Below, one piece after another: positions 9,123 through 18,549 of a stretch of DNA of 21,001 nucleotides. This DNA comes from Gracilaria vermiculophylla (Eukaryota; Rhodophyta; Florideophyceae; Gracilariales; Gracilariaceae). The stretch spans positions 1,524,142 to 1,545,142 of the forward strand of contig JAHNZQ020000308.1 of NCBI GenBank assembly GCA_019155205.2, written 5' to 3'. Under the pieces are notes generated by a model. The model was not told the origin of the DNA. It did no database searches and saw only the letters and a list, made by a program, of their open reading frames with translations. A program made the translations under genes and the position numbers. Every line of letters begins with the position of its first letter. Position 1 is the first letter of the stretch.

Positions 9123-11345
9123 TTGATGCTGAGGCACACTCCCTGGTTCCACCCGATTGCAGTCCGCGACGAGCCGCTCATTGCTGCGTATACCGACAAC
9201 TCGGGGGACATCCCCGGGAAAATTCCCGGTTTGATAATCATGTCTTGGGACTGCAAAAACCGTATCGCGCTGGCATTGTATGCCATTATCTGTCGTTTGG
9301 GCGAACCTTCGGAAGAGGCCCATTGCGCGTTGATCCGAATTGCGCACATCCAGCAGATTCAGGCACCGTTTGAGACACCGATAAGGAAACGTGTATCTTT
9401 CAACGTCCTGTTCTACAACACGTGCGGGAAATTGGTTACTGCGATATACTTCACCAACTAAAGCTCTTTGAGTGACGGGGTCGCGTGTGGTTACGCCTCA
9501 CGGCTTTGTGCTGCACGCGGCCTATCATTCGAGATGAGTTTCGGTACCTCTCTCGGCAGAGCCAATCGCGCTTCCTGCAGAAATTCATCCGCAAAGAGCG
9601 GCGTTGGACTGCCCGAACCAGCTTCTTCGTACCGTATCAGAGCACGGAGATCGACTGCATCACGTCGTGGTACCGCAGGTAGCGGTATGTTCCGATTCCG
9701 GATGGGTGGGTCCTTGTCGAGGCATGCTGGGGGTGTTTCGTGGAGCTCCCCCCGGTCCTGACATATATATGGGCTCCCCCATGATGGACAATCCCTGTTC
9801 TGGGTACTGATCTATGTTCATCACAGAGTGGGCGGTCGGCACTGAAGCTTACATCCTTACCGAAGCGTACGACCAATACCGTCTTTGGTATGTCCCACCA
9901 CTGTTGCGGATATCTATCCGTAGCCTGTACATGAGGATCCCCGTCGGGGGTGAAACTGACCAGGAAGAGAGGCTGACATTGCTCGGTTGTATCGACCAAG
10001 TCCGTTGGGACGACGTACCGCGACGATACTCCCAGTGTAGCTAGCTGCATCGCGGATCCTGCCCCGGTCTTGGGCGTATCACCGCAGACACGGGCGACTT
10101 CGTGTACTCTAATCCGCGAGAGTACACAAACATCAGCCGAGAAGCGGCGGAGAACTATGGCAATGCACCCCGAAGGATCCCGGCTGGCCTCCCGTGTGGA
10201 AACGTCGACGCTAACGGTTATTACAGCGCCTATGCGAAGGGTAGCCCTATGATGGACCACGAATCCTCTGCGCCGCTCGACAGTGTTATCCCCGAGTCGG
10301 GTGAAGCCAACGATGAAGTAAATGAAGCGCCTATCGTGCATAGGTACACCTCGATGATGGAAGACGCCCTGCGTGACCGGAGCGTTGCCGCTCTGGCAGA
10401 TGATACTGAAGCCCTTATCCCCGTTGCTCCCTTACACGCAGCGATCCGCAAGAATACGCCTTCCACGATGCGAGGTCCCGGTTCCTCTGCGTATCCTTCG
10501 GGTTCGGTGACTGGAAGGGGTGTCATCCCGCAGTTCCTATGAGAGGTCGGGCTTCGCCCTAGTGAGATTTTGAGGGATGTGGCTGCGATGCGGAAGGCCC
10601 TTGAATACCGCATTGGTGGGACTACTCGGTTGTTGGAGAGGCAGGAGTAACCGCTTACCGTCATGATGACTTTCCCGGATAGGCTAACAGCAAAAATGCG
10701 TGCGACTGGCGTCTTCCAGTAAAAAACCTTAAGGCCTTCCATCCTCGCACTTGCTCTTTGCTCTTGGGCGAAGCGTGCATCGAGCGATAGTCCGCGGCAC
10801 ATATCGGAAAGTGTGTCATCAACGATGGGAAAACAGTGCCCACGGCGACTTATACTGTACGATGAAGCCATCCAGCTTGGTGAAAAAATAATGATGAATA
10901 ACGGGGGCGATAAAGAGATGGGGGGTTGAGGTAATGTTCCATTGTCGGCGTCCGTACTGGGTGGAGCTCCCTCCGTTCTTCTGGTTTCTTATCTCTCCTG
11001 GGACTGGTCCCGTGCCTCCGGCAGAGAAAATCTCGCCTTGCGATGAAACTGTAAAACCGCTAAATGGGGTAGATGCAAAATCGGCTTTAGCGTATCTCGA
11101 TTTAGGTCATATTCATTGCAACGAAATCGGTACCGGACGCTTCTCTGCGGTTCCGTTTCGTGTCCGACAGCTCAGTCAAGGACGTACTCTTGGATGAACA
11201 GTTCTCGGCCCTACTGCGTTAGTGTCGCGCTTGAGGCGTTCTGATTCCACTGGGAGGCCATGTAACCCTCAGCATGGTTTACGGAGAAACCGTTTGTTCC
11301 GAGTCCTTGTCTTCCCGGCATTCCGGGCGATTTTCGGAGGGTTTT
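9123..11345 (+). pseudogene. Unrecognised large protein remnant, several frames
   Basis: A 2.2-kb plus-strand stretch of protein-like text that switches frame. 9123-9461: PWFHPIAVRDEPLIAAYTDN, RLGEPSEEAHCALIRIAHIQ. 9482-9769: RPIIRDEFRYLSRQSQSRFL, RYVPIPDGWVLVEACWGCFV. 9769-10929, one frame with stops at 9808, 10039, 10540, 10648, 10720 and 10927: MFITEWAVGTEAYILTEAYD, REYTNISREAAENYGNAPRR, RYTSMMEDALRDRSVAALAD, SEILRDVAAMRKALEYRI. 10934-11197: DETVKPLNGVDAKSALAYLD. About 11165-11345 in the third frame: SDSSVKDVLLDEQFSALL. The peptide GSPMMD occurs twice in the same frame (9772, 10240). Aromatic and Pro-rich blocks alternate with Ala-rich helical ones, as in a structural or capsid-type protein, but this is only an impression. 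No family is recognised and the extent is approximate. Confidence 0.45.
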
Positions 11346-11347
11346 GG

Positions 11348-11758
11348 TTAGACTCCAGGCTCGCACTCGGCTGGCCCCCCAGATGGAAGGTTCCGCGTGG
11401 CCGTTTGTGACTGCTCAGTGGGTGGTGCTGCGACGTCGCCGTGAGCGCCAATTGGCTGTGCTTGAACTGGGTCGGGGAGACGGGCTTGTTCGAGATCTGC
11501 CTCCGGAGTATGCATACGCATCCGCCAGGGTGCTGCATTCACCTCCACAGATCCGCCCATGAGAATGTCCGCGATTGCGTCCCTCTGCGTCTCTTTTTCC
11601 GGGTTTCCCGCACTGTTCCCGCGAGCGGGAGTTTGCGCCACAATGGCGAGCTGTTGTGAAAGCAAGGGACTCCTAACCTCAGTTAAGAGCTCGTCTTTCC
11701 CCCGCTTAGACGGAGCGGCAACCTGTGAGCGCGCTGTTACCGTTGGGCCGGGATACAC
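11348..11758 (-). pseudogene. Possible C-terminal extension of gypsy copy B
   Basis: A 136-codon minus-strand frame rich in Pro, Glu, Gln and Ala (GKDELLTEVRSPLLSQQLAI, EADLEQARLPDPVQAQPIGA). It lies just downstream of the integrase C-terminus of copy B on the same strand, where Ty3/gypsy polyproteins often carry a low-complexity or chromodomain-type tail. No chromodomain motif is visible. Plus-strand frames over the same bases are also open (11344-11562, 11559-11876), so this choice is tentative. Confidence 0.35.
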
Positions 11759-11845
11759 GCTTCGGAAAGGTGGTCATGGCAGGGTGAGCGAGCCAGCCGG
11801 TGGAGCCGGGAAGCATGCTAATGTCGTAAGGTCCAAAACGTCCCC

Positions 11846-12196
11846 CTATGGGGCTTCCAAGCACCAGAGGTCGTGAGGCAATGGTGTTGCAAAGGCTGGA
11901 TTCCGGGACAGAAGCCTCCAAGGTCGGTAAAACCTCATGTGAGGGAGGATGCGCTTGTACGACGCGGTCCGGGACAGGCACTCCGGTTTCTCACTAACAG
12001 CGATTCCCACCCTGTAGCAGTTGGCGGAAACGACCTTGGAGAGGCAATCCGCCACGGGCGAGAGTTTATGTTGACCCCCGTCCTCCACTGTGTTGAAGAA
12101 CTTCTTCCAGACAAATACGAAGGTACCAGCGCTAACGCGCTCCTGCGGGTAACTACGCAAACGGTCATCGAACATCCGCTTGTAGGTAGCTTGCAA
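11846..12196 (-). pseudogene. Gypsy integrase C-terminal domain (copy B)
   Basis: The frame at 12196-11846 contains YKRMFDDRLRSYPQERVSAG, TFVFVWKKFF and GGQHKLSPVADCLSKVVSAN, which ends in CYRVGIAV. This is the GPY/F-type region that follows the integrase core in gypsy elements: a G-x-F/V-V start and a P-F-x-V-V-S-A block. It partly overlaps the preceding core frame, so one frameshift separates them. Confidence 0.72.
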
Positions 12197-12720
12197 CGCG
12201 CTTCATCGCCTTTTGGGCAACCTGCACGAGTTTGGGCAGCCAGTTCTTCCACCACAGGTAAAAATCGACGACTGAAGGCAAACTAGCAGCTTGCGCATGC
12301 GATTCCAACGCCAAAAGCGGGGCCATCCGCGACAAGACCAGCTTCAATGCAGTCAGACTGGTTGACCAGTGTACCTGCGTATTGTACCCATACATCACGG
12401 CATCCGTGAAAAGATCCCACGAGGTGGGGTGATCCGCGACATAGTTGCGCAACGACGTGAGTAGTGTGTGGTCTAACTGTCCAATCGGCCCGTTAGTTTG
12501 CGTGTGATGGATTCTGGTAAAGTGGTTCTTTACATTCAATATGCGGCAGACGTCTTGAAAAAATTGCGACGCGAATTGCTTGCCGTTGTCGGATAGTACA
12601 TCGACAGAAGGTCCGTAGAATAAAACGGAGTGCGTTAAAAACGCCTGTTCAACCGCAAAAGCGGATAGCGTTCGTGCGGGAACTGTTCAAATCAGCTTCG
12701 ATAAGCATTCGGTGATTACG
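12165..12720 (-). pseudogene. Gypsy integrase core, C-terminal part (copy B)
   Basis: A 124-codon frame (12539-12165) carries HHTQTNGPIGQLDHTLLTSL, the counterpart of HPQTNG...ERFNRT, in which the catalytic Glu position is replaced (IGQLDHT). It is followed by RNYVADHPTSWDLFTDAVMY, GYNTQVHWST and ALKLVLSRMAPLLALE, typical gypsy integrase text. Upstream to 12720 the core with the two Asp residues is broken by stops and frame changes (HRMLIEADLN, YPTVSM-like fragments). It is inactive, from both the substitution and the frame breaks. Confidence 0.82.
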
Positions 12721-13293
12721 AGCAGAAGGGTGCTTCCTTTATTCGTCTTCAACAGCAAACCAAGAACGTCGATTGCGACAAACTCGTGAAGAGCCCTGGC
12801 AGAGAAAAGCTTCAATTTTTGAAACTAACACAGAGTTTGACTCGGTTCCTCGCGCATTTTGTAAATCGCTACGCAGTGGCGAAGCTATCCACCAACATCG
12901 TGGGCAAATTAAAGTTCCGGCGAAGGATTAGATAGCGTTTTTTTCCACGCCGGTGTTCACCGAGTTCAGATAATGCGATGGGGGAAGGACAATGGGCTGT
13001 AGGGAGAGGGGAAACACAATTTCTTGGTGACGACTCACTTCCTGGACCAGGTAGTCCGTGTCGTTCACCTTGTAATGTAGGTCTTTTTCACTATTCGGAC
13101 GGGCACGTAGTTCCACGCAAAATGGGTCCCCGAACTGTTCTCGGGTCATTTCCTCCCTACTGATCGGCGTGAAGTTCCTATGCAGGGCGGGCTCGGCGTC
13201 GTTGAAAGCGAGGAGCTCGTCGATGTCGTCTAGAAAACCCCATCGGGGAAACTGTGCGGAGCTTATGGGGTTGTTTTTGCGGTAACGAAGCAT
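12721..13293 (-). pseudogene. Gypsy linker and integrase zinc-binding region (copy B)
   Basis: The frame at 13293-12928 carries SREEMTREQFGDPFCVELRA, HYKVNDTDYLVQEVSRHQEI and VFPLSLQPIVLPPSHYLNSV, the usual spacer before the integrase HHCC domain. After a stop, the text RRNFNLPTMLVDSFATA (about 12921-12871) and KCARN follow in another frame, matching the F-x-W-P-x-M/L...C-x-x-C part. The H-x3-H and one Cys are not clearly preserved. The frame changes between these pieces show decay. Confidence 0.65.
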
Positions 13294-13299
13294 GGGATT

Positions 13300-13925
13300 T
13301 CATCCTAGTCTGCGTCGCCGACGGCTTCTTCTCATGTGGGCAAACGCGATAGGCATCCGCTAGCACGTTCTGTGTGCTCTTCTTGTAAACCACATCTGAC
13401 TTGAATTTCGTTAGGCGGAGTCTCCACCGCACTAAACGACCTGGTAGGTCGACAATATTCATCAGCCATGTCAAATAGCAATGATTCATGAATACGGTGA
13501 AGTGCATTCCAGTTAGATACAGGCGTATTGTGGATAGTGCCCACACTACGGCGGGACACTTCTTCGCAAAGACGGAATAGTTCCTCTCGTGAACGTTGAG
13601 AGTCTTAGACCAATATCCAATTGGTGTGCGCTAACCTTAGGCGTTTTTATGAAAAAATGCACAAACCACTTGGTGGTTGCTGGAATCCGTATCCCTGGAT
13701 AACGAGCGGCCCGACTTGGGGAGTGACAAGAATGGAGCTGTTGTAACTACCCTCATCAAGGACTGAAACGCGGCCGAAGGATCGAAGGTGAATGGCAAGA
13801 GCTTCGGGGGCTGCCATTCACGTAGTAACGCGTTAAGCGGTGCGGCGGTATCCGAGAAATTCCGTATGAACCGTCGATAGAGGTTCGTCTGTGTTCTCGA
13901 AATGCTAGATCACCCTGCTAGAACG
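13300..13925 (-). pseudogene. Gypsy RT thumb and RNase H (copy B)
   Basis: From 13890 the minus strand reads NLYRRFIRNFSDTAAPLNAL, the typical end of gypsy reverse transcriptase. It continues with LPFTFDPSAAFQSLMRVVTT and SKTLNVHERNYSVFAKKCPA. Then comes an open frame (13546-13178) with VWALSTIRLYLTGMHFTVFM, NHCYLTWLMN and GRLVRWRLRLTKFKSDVVYK ending in NVLADAYRVCPH. In the RNase H motif TDH-x-L the Asp reads Asn (MNHCYL), and the usual ADALSR block reads ADAYR. The domain is therefore recognisable but altered at an expected catalytic acid. Confidence 0.83.
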
Positions 13926-13929
13926 AAAT

Positions 13930-14611
13930 GCATGGAATTTGAAAACCAAAAAATCTGCAATAATTGCAGTATGCGATGGTTGCTCGGCGTGCATTACTGA
14001 TTCTTAGAAAAACGAACTTCACCCCGCCCTCCCTGACATTCGTTGATTGCAGTTTTGTCCTAGTTTCTAGTTAAGCGGCCATTGAATGTAAGTAGAAATG
14101 AAGTTTACTCCCCTGCTAGTGGGGGTACGTTCGAGAACCCACTAGACACACGAGCAAACTACAGCACGATACTAACACTAACCCTCGCGCACACGGGTTC
14201 TGCGTCTGTCTCTCTGAACGTTATCACATAGAAGTACATCGGGCAGCTTTCGCCGTTCTCATACACCCTCCGCGCACCCCTCCGGCTATGCATCCCTCCA
14301 GCCCGCTTCTACTCTTGCTCATGCATTGTCCACCACAGGCTCTCTTACCGCAACCAAATCGTCAATTAGTGCCACTCTGTTTCACCTCCCGTACTCTCGA
14401 TCACAGAGCTATCTTGGAATCGTTGTAATACCACCAACGAGTCGGCGCTCGACGCCGCACGGCAGGTGCTCGGTGCGGGCTACGCGCTACTGACGCGCTC
14501 GCCGTCGATGTCATGCGTGGACTCTTGTGCGCTCGCAACCAATGCAACGGTTCGGCATCGACGTGATGTACGTTTTGCAAGTGAAACTGTTATAGATGTC
14601 CAGCAATTTGT
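13930..14611. other. No gene recognised
   Basis: No frame longer than 60 codons in any of the six. The left part is AT-balanced. About 14440-14560 is GC-rich with many CpGs (GCGCTCGACGCCGC type). The only local structure is the hairpin at 14116-14145. Confidence 0.4.
14116..14145. repeat. 8-bp perfect hairpin
   Basis: CTAGTGGG (14116-14123) and CCCACTAG (14138-14145) flank a 14-base loop containing GTTCGAG. It superficially resembles a tRNA T-arm, but no acceptor, D-arm or anticodon arm can be drawn around it. Confidence 0.4.
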
Positions 14612-15640
14612 ATTACAGTTTTTGAGCTAAAAAAATGTCTGATATTGCATTTAATGCGCCTAAATCATCCTCGTCAGCAGTCCATAGACGTTTTTGGACT
14701 GACTTCAAATTTTAAGAGCGCGCAGGCCACTCTAAAACAGATACCTCTGACTCCTGTAGCCAAATTTTTAATTGAAGACGCAGTGTGTACTGGCGCAGTA
14801 TCCTGTTGAAAACTGAAGATTTTTTCATAGAAACATGAACAAAAAGGTAGCAAAAATTATATAAAGCATCTTAGTATTTTTCGCGTTCATGGACTTTTCA
14901 ATGAAAGCAATTTCAATGAGACCTTTTTCATAAATTTTAGTCCAAACCATTACAAAGTCACCATCAGAGTGATTGGTATACAATTCATGACATGCCCTAC
15001 AAAGATCATGTCTATACTGTTTATACTAATCTGGTTCGTCCCCGTTAAAATGTTTTTCATCAGTAAAAATAAAATTTTCCCATTCATGTTTTCATTAGGC
15101 TTTTCCCGCACACCATGCAACTTTCTTTTGCTTTTGATGGTCTTGGAGAAATAACTTTTTATTCATTTTTTATACTTAAATAAATTTTGTGTCATTTATT
15201 TGCTTCTATATAGGTGATTTTGAAATGTTAAGATTGAGATTCATTCAAATACTTTTGCAGGGTGCTTTTTTTCTGTACAACTCTGTTTTACATTCTCTTT
15301 TGCGTGCTAGACTGCGCTTCTTCAAAAGTCACGGAGATCGTTTTAATCAATGATTCGTCGGCTATTTGAGAAAAGTAGAAATGGCGAGCATAGAACGCTT
15401 AAATTTCCGAGCAACAGCACTGTTGGAGTGTTTCTCGGTGTTTATCTTTATGATTTGAAGCTGTTCTTGCTTGGAAAGTAGAGGACCTCAAGCCATTTTT
15501 ATAAGAAAGAAGACGATGCACATATCTTTTTGAAACGATTCTACATAGACCATGAGCAAAAACTACTTTAGCCTCTAGTACAGTTTTGGCGCACTTTTTA
15601 GCGGTAATATCCCTAGTGCCCGCAATGATCACTATATTGA
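14612..15640 (-). mobile_element. Degenerate Tc1-like DNA transposon (longer copy)
   Basis: About 1 kb with both HTH and DDE parts of a Tc1-like transposase on the minus strand. The outer right end probably lies near 15640, read inward as TATAGTGATCATTG. The left end near 14612 reads TTACAGTTTTTGAGC inward. The two ends share only the TA-AGT start, so the boundaries are approximate. It lies about 30 bp left of the palindrome that bounds the transposase/YqaJ unit. Confidence 0.65.
14640..15496 (-). pseudogene. Tc1-like transposase, HTH and DDE domains, many stops
   Basis: The start ATG at 15496-15494 is followed by GCT TGA, where the homologue at 2384 has GCT CGA: a single C-to-T change creating a stop at codon 3. 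The N-terminal HTH text is LLSKQEQLQIIKINTEKHSN and VARKFKRSMLAISTFLK. The second HTH is CKSI...NLNISKSPI. The linker (NKKLFLQDHQKQKKVAWC) matches the 2.0-kb copy. The catalytic domain shows WENFIFTDEKHFNGDEPD (first Asp, about 15060), GDFVMVWTKIYEKGLIEIAF and, near 14730, VSVLEWPARS followed by a stop where SPDLN is normal. The last acidic position (N-P-I-E type) reads Gln. At least eight stops or frame changes make it inactive. Confidence 0.75.
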
Positions 15641-15667
15641 ACATAAAGGTTTAGAGGCATTATCAGT

Positions 15668-15708
15668 TTAAGGGCCTACTGATTAGTATACTGATCAGTA
15701 GCCCTCAA
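15668..15708. repeat. 41-nt near-perfect palindrome, left end of the transposase/YqaJ unit
   Basis: The sequence is centred between 15688 and 15689 on AGTATACT and pairs outward to TTAAGGG (15668-15674) against CCCTCAA (15702-15708). It has one unpaired C (15675) and two mismatches. It lies 177 bp upstream of the transposase start. A related sequence occurs at 19401-19420 in the same orientation. Read from the centre, each half looks like a terminal repeat facing outward from a TA. Confidence 0.7.
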
Positions 15709-15884
15709 TTGGGGCGTCCTTCCAGGCCATGGTGTTGTTCTCAATAACCCTAAAAGCTTCCGTTTTCTCGTCGCTTCTAGATTGACCTCCATATTGCCAC
15801 CACTCCAAGCTTTCAATATTCAAAATCCGACAAGAAACCGCTTCGGTAAGTGAAGCAGCATCTTGCCAAACAAACGCCTCCAAC
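15709..15884 (+). other. Leader between palindrome and transposase start
   Basis: No TATA or initiator is claimed. The context just before the ATG (CCTCCAACATGG) is favourable for eukaryotic initiation. A minus-strand frame reads through this leader and ends in the palindrome (…IEGY-stop at 15697-15695). It is probably a shadow. Confidence 0.35.
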
Positions 15885-16304
15885 ATGGCTACCGTCGTGC
15901 CCGGTGAGCAGAATACCACGACCCAACCCACGCCGCTGCAGGCCTCCACACAACCGGTTGGTTCTTCAGCGCTACAAAGCAGTCCCTCACATCCTCCTGC
16001 CGCAAGCGAAGTCATACAAGGCGGGTCATAGAGTGCGGCTAGTCGTAACGGGAGAGCAAGGCGATCCCAAGGGAGAGGGAGAGCAAGAGATTCATCAGGG
16101 AGGGGGTGTGGAGCCACAAGGGACAGATCAAGGGGAAGAGGCCGCGGAGGATGCACGACAGGTGCACGTCATGACGACCCCAGTGAAGGATGGAAATCGA
16201 ACAGGACTGCCTCTGAGACTGCCGTCTTGGAGAGCGTTTTTGCTGAGAAGGTCATCCAAAACAGAGCGCGGATGTTCTTTAGCAATGCCGTAACTCAGCT
16301 ATAA
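15885..16304 (+). pseudogene. Arg/Gly-rich N-terminal region of the transposase/YqaJ gene
   Basis: ATG at 15885 opens a Thr/Pro/Gln-rich segment (VPGEQNTTTQPTPLQ) with a TAG at 16029-16031. An RG-repeat stretch follows (RSQGRGRARDSSGRG, DRSRGRGRGG) at about 16056-16150, then a helical segment (SETAVLESVFAEKVIQNRAR) ending at TAA 16302-16304. RG-rich tails commonly bind nucleic acid or act in nuclear import; that role is inferred. The frame continues unchanged past both stops into the transposase core. The start is supported by the Kozak-like context and by the lack of similar text upstream. Confidence 0.65.
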
Positions 16305-17395
16305 CTACAGTGTGACGCACGCAGTCTGCCTTGTACTCGCTGCGGCTTTACGGTGCTCCTCCTACAAGGCCTCATCGACCAGTTACGAAACTGGGTCAAT
16401 GAAGACATTCGACTGCGAAACAAAGACCAGGAATGTGTGTGTATCACTGACATGTATCGCTACGTCTCCGTGTTTCTTTTATCTCACTCAACCGGTTTTA
16501 ATTTCGAGAAGAACATCGAGGTGCTTCGCCAAGCTGGGAGTACAGCACCTTCTCTTCATCGTGTTCGATTCATTGCGCACAACATTCTTGCATACGCCCC
16601 TATTGGACGGGGTCGGCAAGGAGAGATGCAATGGAATACGCAGAGAGACCAGACGCAGCAGCTATCAGAGTTTGAAAGCATTACTTTCAGAGATACTCGG
16701 AAGTTCTTTTTCTCTCCGCTACATCTGCTTGCGACCCTCGATGACGACCTGTACGGGACACGAGCGTCCGACAATCAGGTGAAAAAGTTGAGCCCACGCA
16801 AGGCTGACAAGAAGGGACATTCGGCGGACGCTTTAGCTGATGCCCTCTTTCGCATCATCCTGGCCTAATGCTTTCGTCGTGGAGGTGAAGCTCAGACAGA
16901 GTCTGTAAAAAAGCTTCTTTCGACAGTACTTGATGGCAGGAGGGAGGTGGCAAACACTGGATGCATAGTAACTGCAGACAGAGGCTACGGAAAGCAATCT
17001 TTTTTGGAGATACTCTCGGGTTTCGGTTTAAGTTCTGTGTTTGTCATGCCGGAGCATTTGCTCCGCGTGTATTCCTTCTTCGGGCTGTCCTATCTAAACC
17101 CGGTACGCGATGACTTGGAAGATGAAGCGCTTGATATCAGGGATGCGTAAGGCGAGTCCAAACCCGGGGCATCTGAGATGGGGGATACGTATGGGGAGGG
17201 TAATGGGTAACATCCTATTGTCGCTCCACACCAGTTATAATGCGATCATCGCCGCACAATTGTGATCGAAGATGACCCTACTCTTGGTCCAGAAGCATTC
17301 TTCGCAACAAAAAATGCTGGTACAGGCCGGGGTCGCTCTCGAAAACGCAGCATGAATGCTATCGCGGTAGTGATTGAGGTACAGACAAGGTTTCC
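16305..17395 (+). pseudogene. PiggyBac-like DDE transposase region
   Basis: The longest piece (about 16353-16868) ends in LLATLDDDLYGTRASDNQVK, with an Asp cluster at 16740-16748 that fits the first catalytic Asp of a piggyBac (DDE_Tnp_1_7-like) fold. After a stop at 16866, the same frame gives VTADRGYGKQSFLEILSGFG with Asp at 16977-16979, the counterpart of the second catalytic Asp (D-N/R-x-Y/F). VMPEHLLR and the acidic YLNPVRDDLEDEALDIRD follow. A third acidic candidate is IEDDPTLGPEAFFATK at about 17262. PiggyBac enzymes cut and rejoin at TTAA; a TTAA lies at 15668-15671 at the left boundary. The assignment rests on motif pattern and order and is moderate. Confidence 0.62.
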
Positions 17396-17574
17396 AAGGT
17401 GCCGCGATTTATGTACACTGTGCCAGATGGGATTCAAGATTCTCTTAATACGTGGATTGTGGTTCCCAAAAAGAACATAGACAAGAAGTCTACCTTGTAT
17501 CAGACACTTCGGTGGGAAAATAAGATGCAAGACCTTCAAGATGTGGTGTCGTTGTTTCTTAGCGAAAGAGATAT

Positions 17575-18549
17575 GAGGTGCTAACTGTATCGCATAGGTG
17601 TACTGATTGGTTTGTATTGCAGCAATTTCGCGTGACCGGCACTAATGCCGGTCCCGTTCTGATGAGTAGTCCATGAGTCAGATCCATACTGCGACTTCCC
17701 GAAATCAGTAGCACGGAGGAAACGACATTCCAACAGTGGTTTGAGAGGTACTACAAGGAATGGTTTAGTAAAAAGACCTCTACGGAGGCGATGATGCGAG
17801 GAAGCGCGAACGAATGCGCCGTTTTAAATGCACTTCGAGCGAAGCCCTTTGTAACAGCCGTGTTTGAGGTGGGAATGTTGGCTGTTAAGGAGCGTCGTTT
17901 CCTTGCCTGCTCACCAGATGGAATAGCAGTGCTCGATACATCTATCTATGACTCCGAAGGCGTGGGTGAGGTAACAATCCAAGATAATGAAGGCAACGAT
18001 ATCATCCTTTCATGCGTGGACATCAAGACCAGGGTGGTGAATTCAAGCGTAAGGGAAGCGGTATTGCTTTCATGCCCAGACGTGGTGCTTTGTGAGGCAG
18101 GGGATGATACACTCTACAAGTACATCCCTCAAGGGCACATGGCTCAAATCATGCAAAAGGTGTTCGTGCTTGGTCTTCGTGTTGGCATGTATGGTGCCGC
18201 CGATGAGACGGGAATTTTGTATATTGTCGTCTATAGATGCTCTGAGATGGTGCTGCGGACGTGCGAGGATGTCTTAATAGACATCGCCAGTCCAAATGTA
18301 AAACGGGCTCATGAGGACACTTTCACCATCTCGTCGTTTGTAACTGCAGAATGCCAGCGAACATTGCTGAGAAGGCACAAGTTTTGGCATACTATTGACG
18401 ACCATGTGCGGAAAGAGGGCTTTTTTCCACCCCTGCAGCTTTTCGAACACGCAACCCAAACGTTTTACTCCAAAACTAAAGCTGGAGTCGATGGCGCAAC
18501 GCAACAGAGAGCAATCTTGAGAAGCTTAACATCTCATTTTAAATGGTAG
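17575..18549 (+). CDS. YqaJ-like PD-(D/E)XK nuclease domain, open over 252 codons
   Basis: YqaJ/lambda-exonuclease-like domains are metal-dependent nucleases. The region begins with QQFRVTGTNAG (17620-17652), the R-x-T-x-S/T-x-A-G opening seen in YqaJ domains, and a TGA at 17674. From 17791 it is open to 18549. The catalytic set is present: RGSANE (Glu8), ACSPDG (Asp43), CVDIKT (Asp77 and Lys79, the D/E-x-K motif), and GHMAQIMQ with Gln119 and Gln122. The C-terminal part ends LRSLTSHFKW before a TAG, after which the frame goes on. It is the longest clean frame in the window, so this domain has decayed less than its surroundings. It is fused in frame with the transposase upstream through two frameshifts. 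Confidence 0.7.

Larger units (their letters stand above)
11846..13925 (-). mobile_element. Degenerate Ty3/gypsy pol (copy B)
   Basis: Second gypsy remnant, same strand as copy A but a distinct lineage at the protein level. The order from 13925 down is: RT thumb, RNase H, HHCC-type linker, integrase core, integrase C-terminus. The RT palm, protease and gag are absent above 13930, so the element is truncated on its 5' side. Stops and frameshifts occur throughout, and no LTR was seen. Confidence 0.78.

Noticed and set aside
9485..9682. Possible tyrosinase-like start (R-P-I-I-R-D-E-F-R-Y-L-S)
   Set aside because: The R-x-E-x-x-x-L-S pattern is weak, and no copper-binding His triad (W-H-R and similar) follows in any frame.
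10230..10871. 213-codon minus-strand frame
   Set aside because: It overlaps both the other long minus frame and the plus frame with repeated GSPMMD and helical text. It has no motif. Taken as a shadow.
11344..11876. Plus-strand frames of 72 and 105 codons (Arg-rich, and Ser/Ala/Gly-rich)
   Set aside because: No motif, and opposite to the likely C-terminal extension of gypsy copy B. Kept as an alternative but not called.
14116..14145. tRNA-like T-arm (GTTCGAG within a hairpin)
   Set aside because: The stem pairs outside the usual 5-bp T-stem, and no acceptor, D or anticodon arm can be placed.
15695..16156. 153-codon minus-strand frame rich in Pro and Leu over the transposase N-terminus
   Set aside because: It is antisense to the RG-rich plus-strand text that continues in frame into the transposase. 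Its Pro/Leu bias is what antisense RG codons produce.
17148..17262. Intron explaining the cluster of stops in the transposase
   Set aside because: The reading frame is the same on both sides, and the stops are scattered through otherwise aligned text. No clear GT-AG pair with a branch site was seen.
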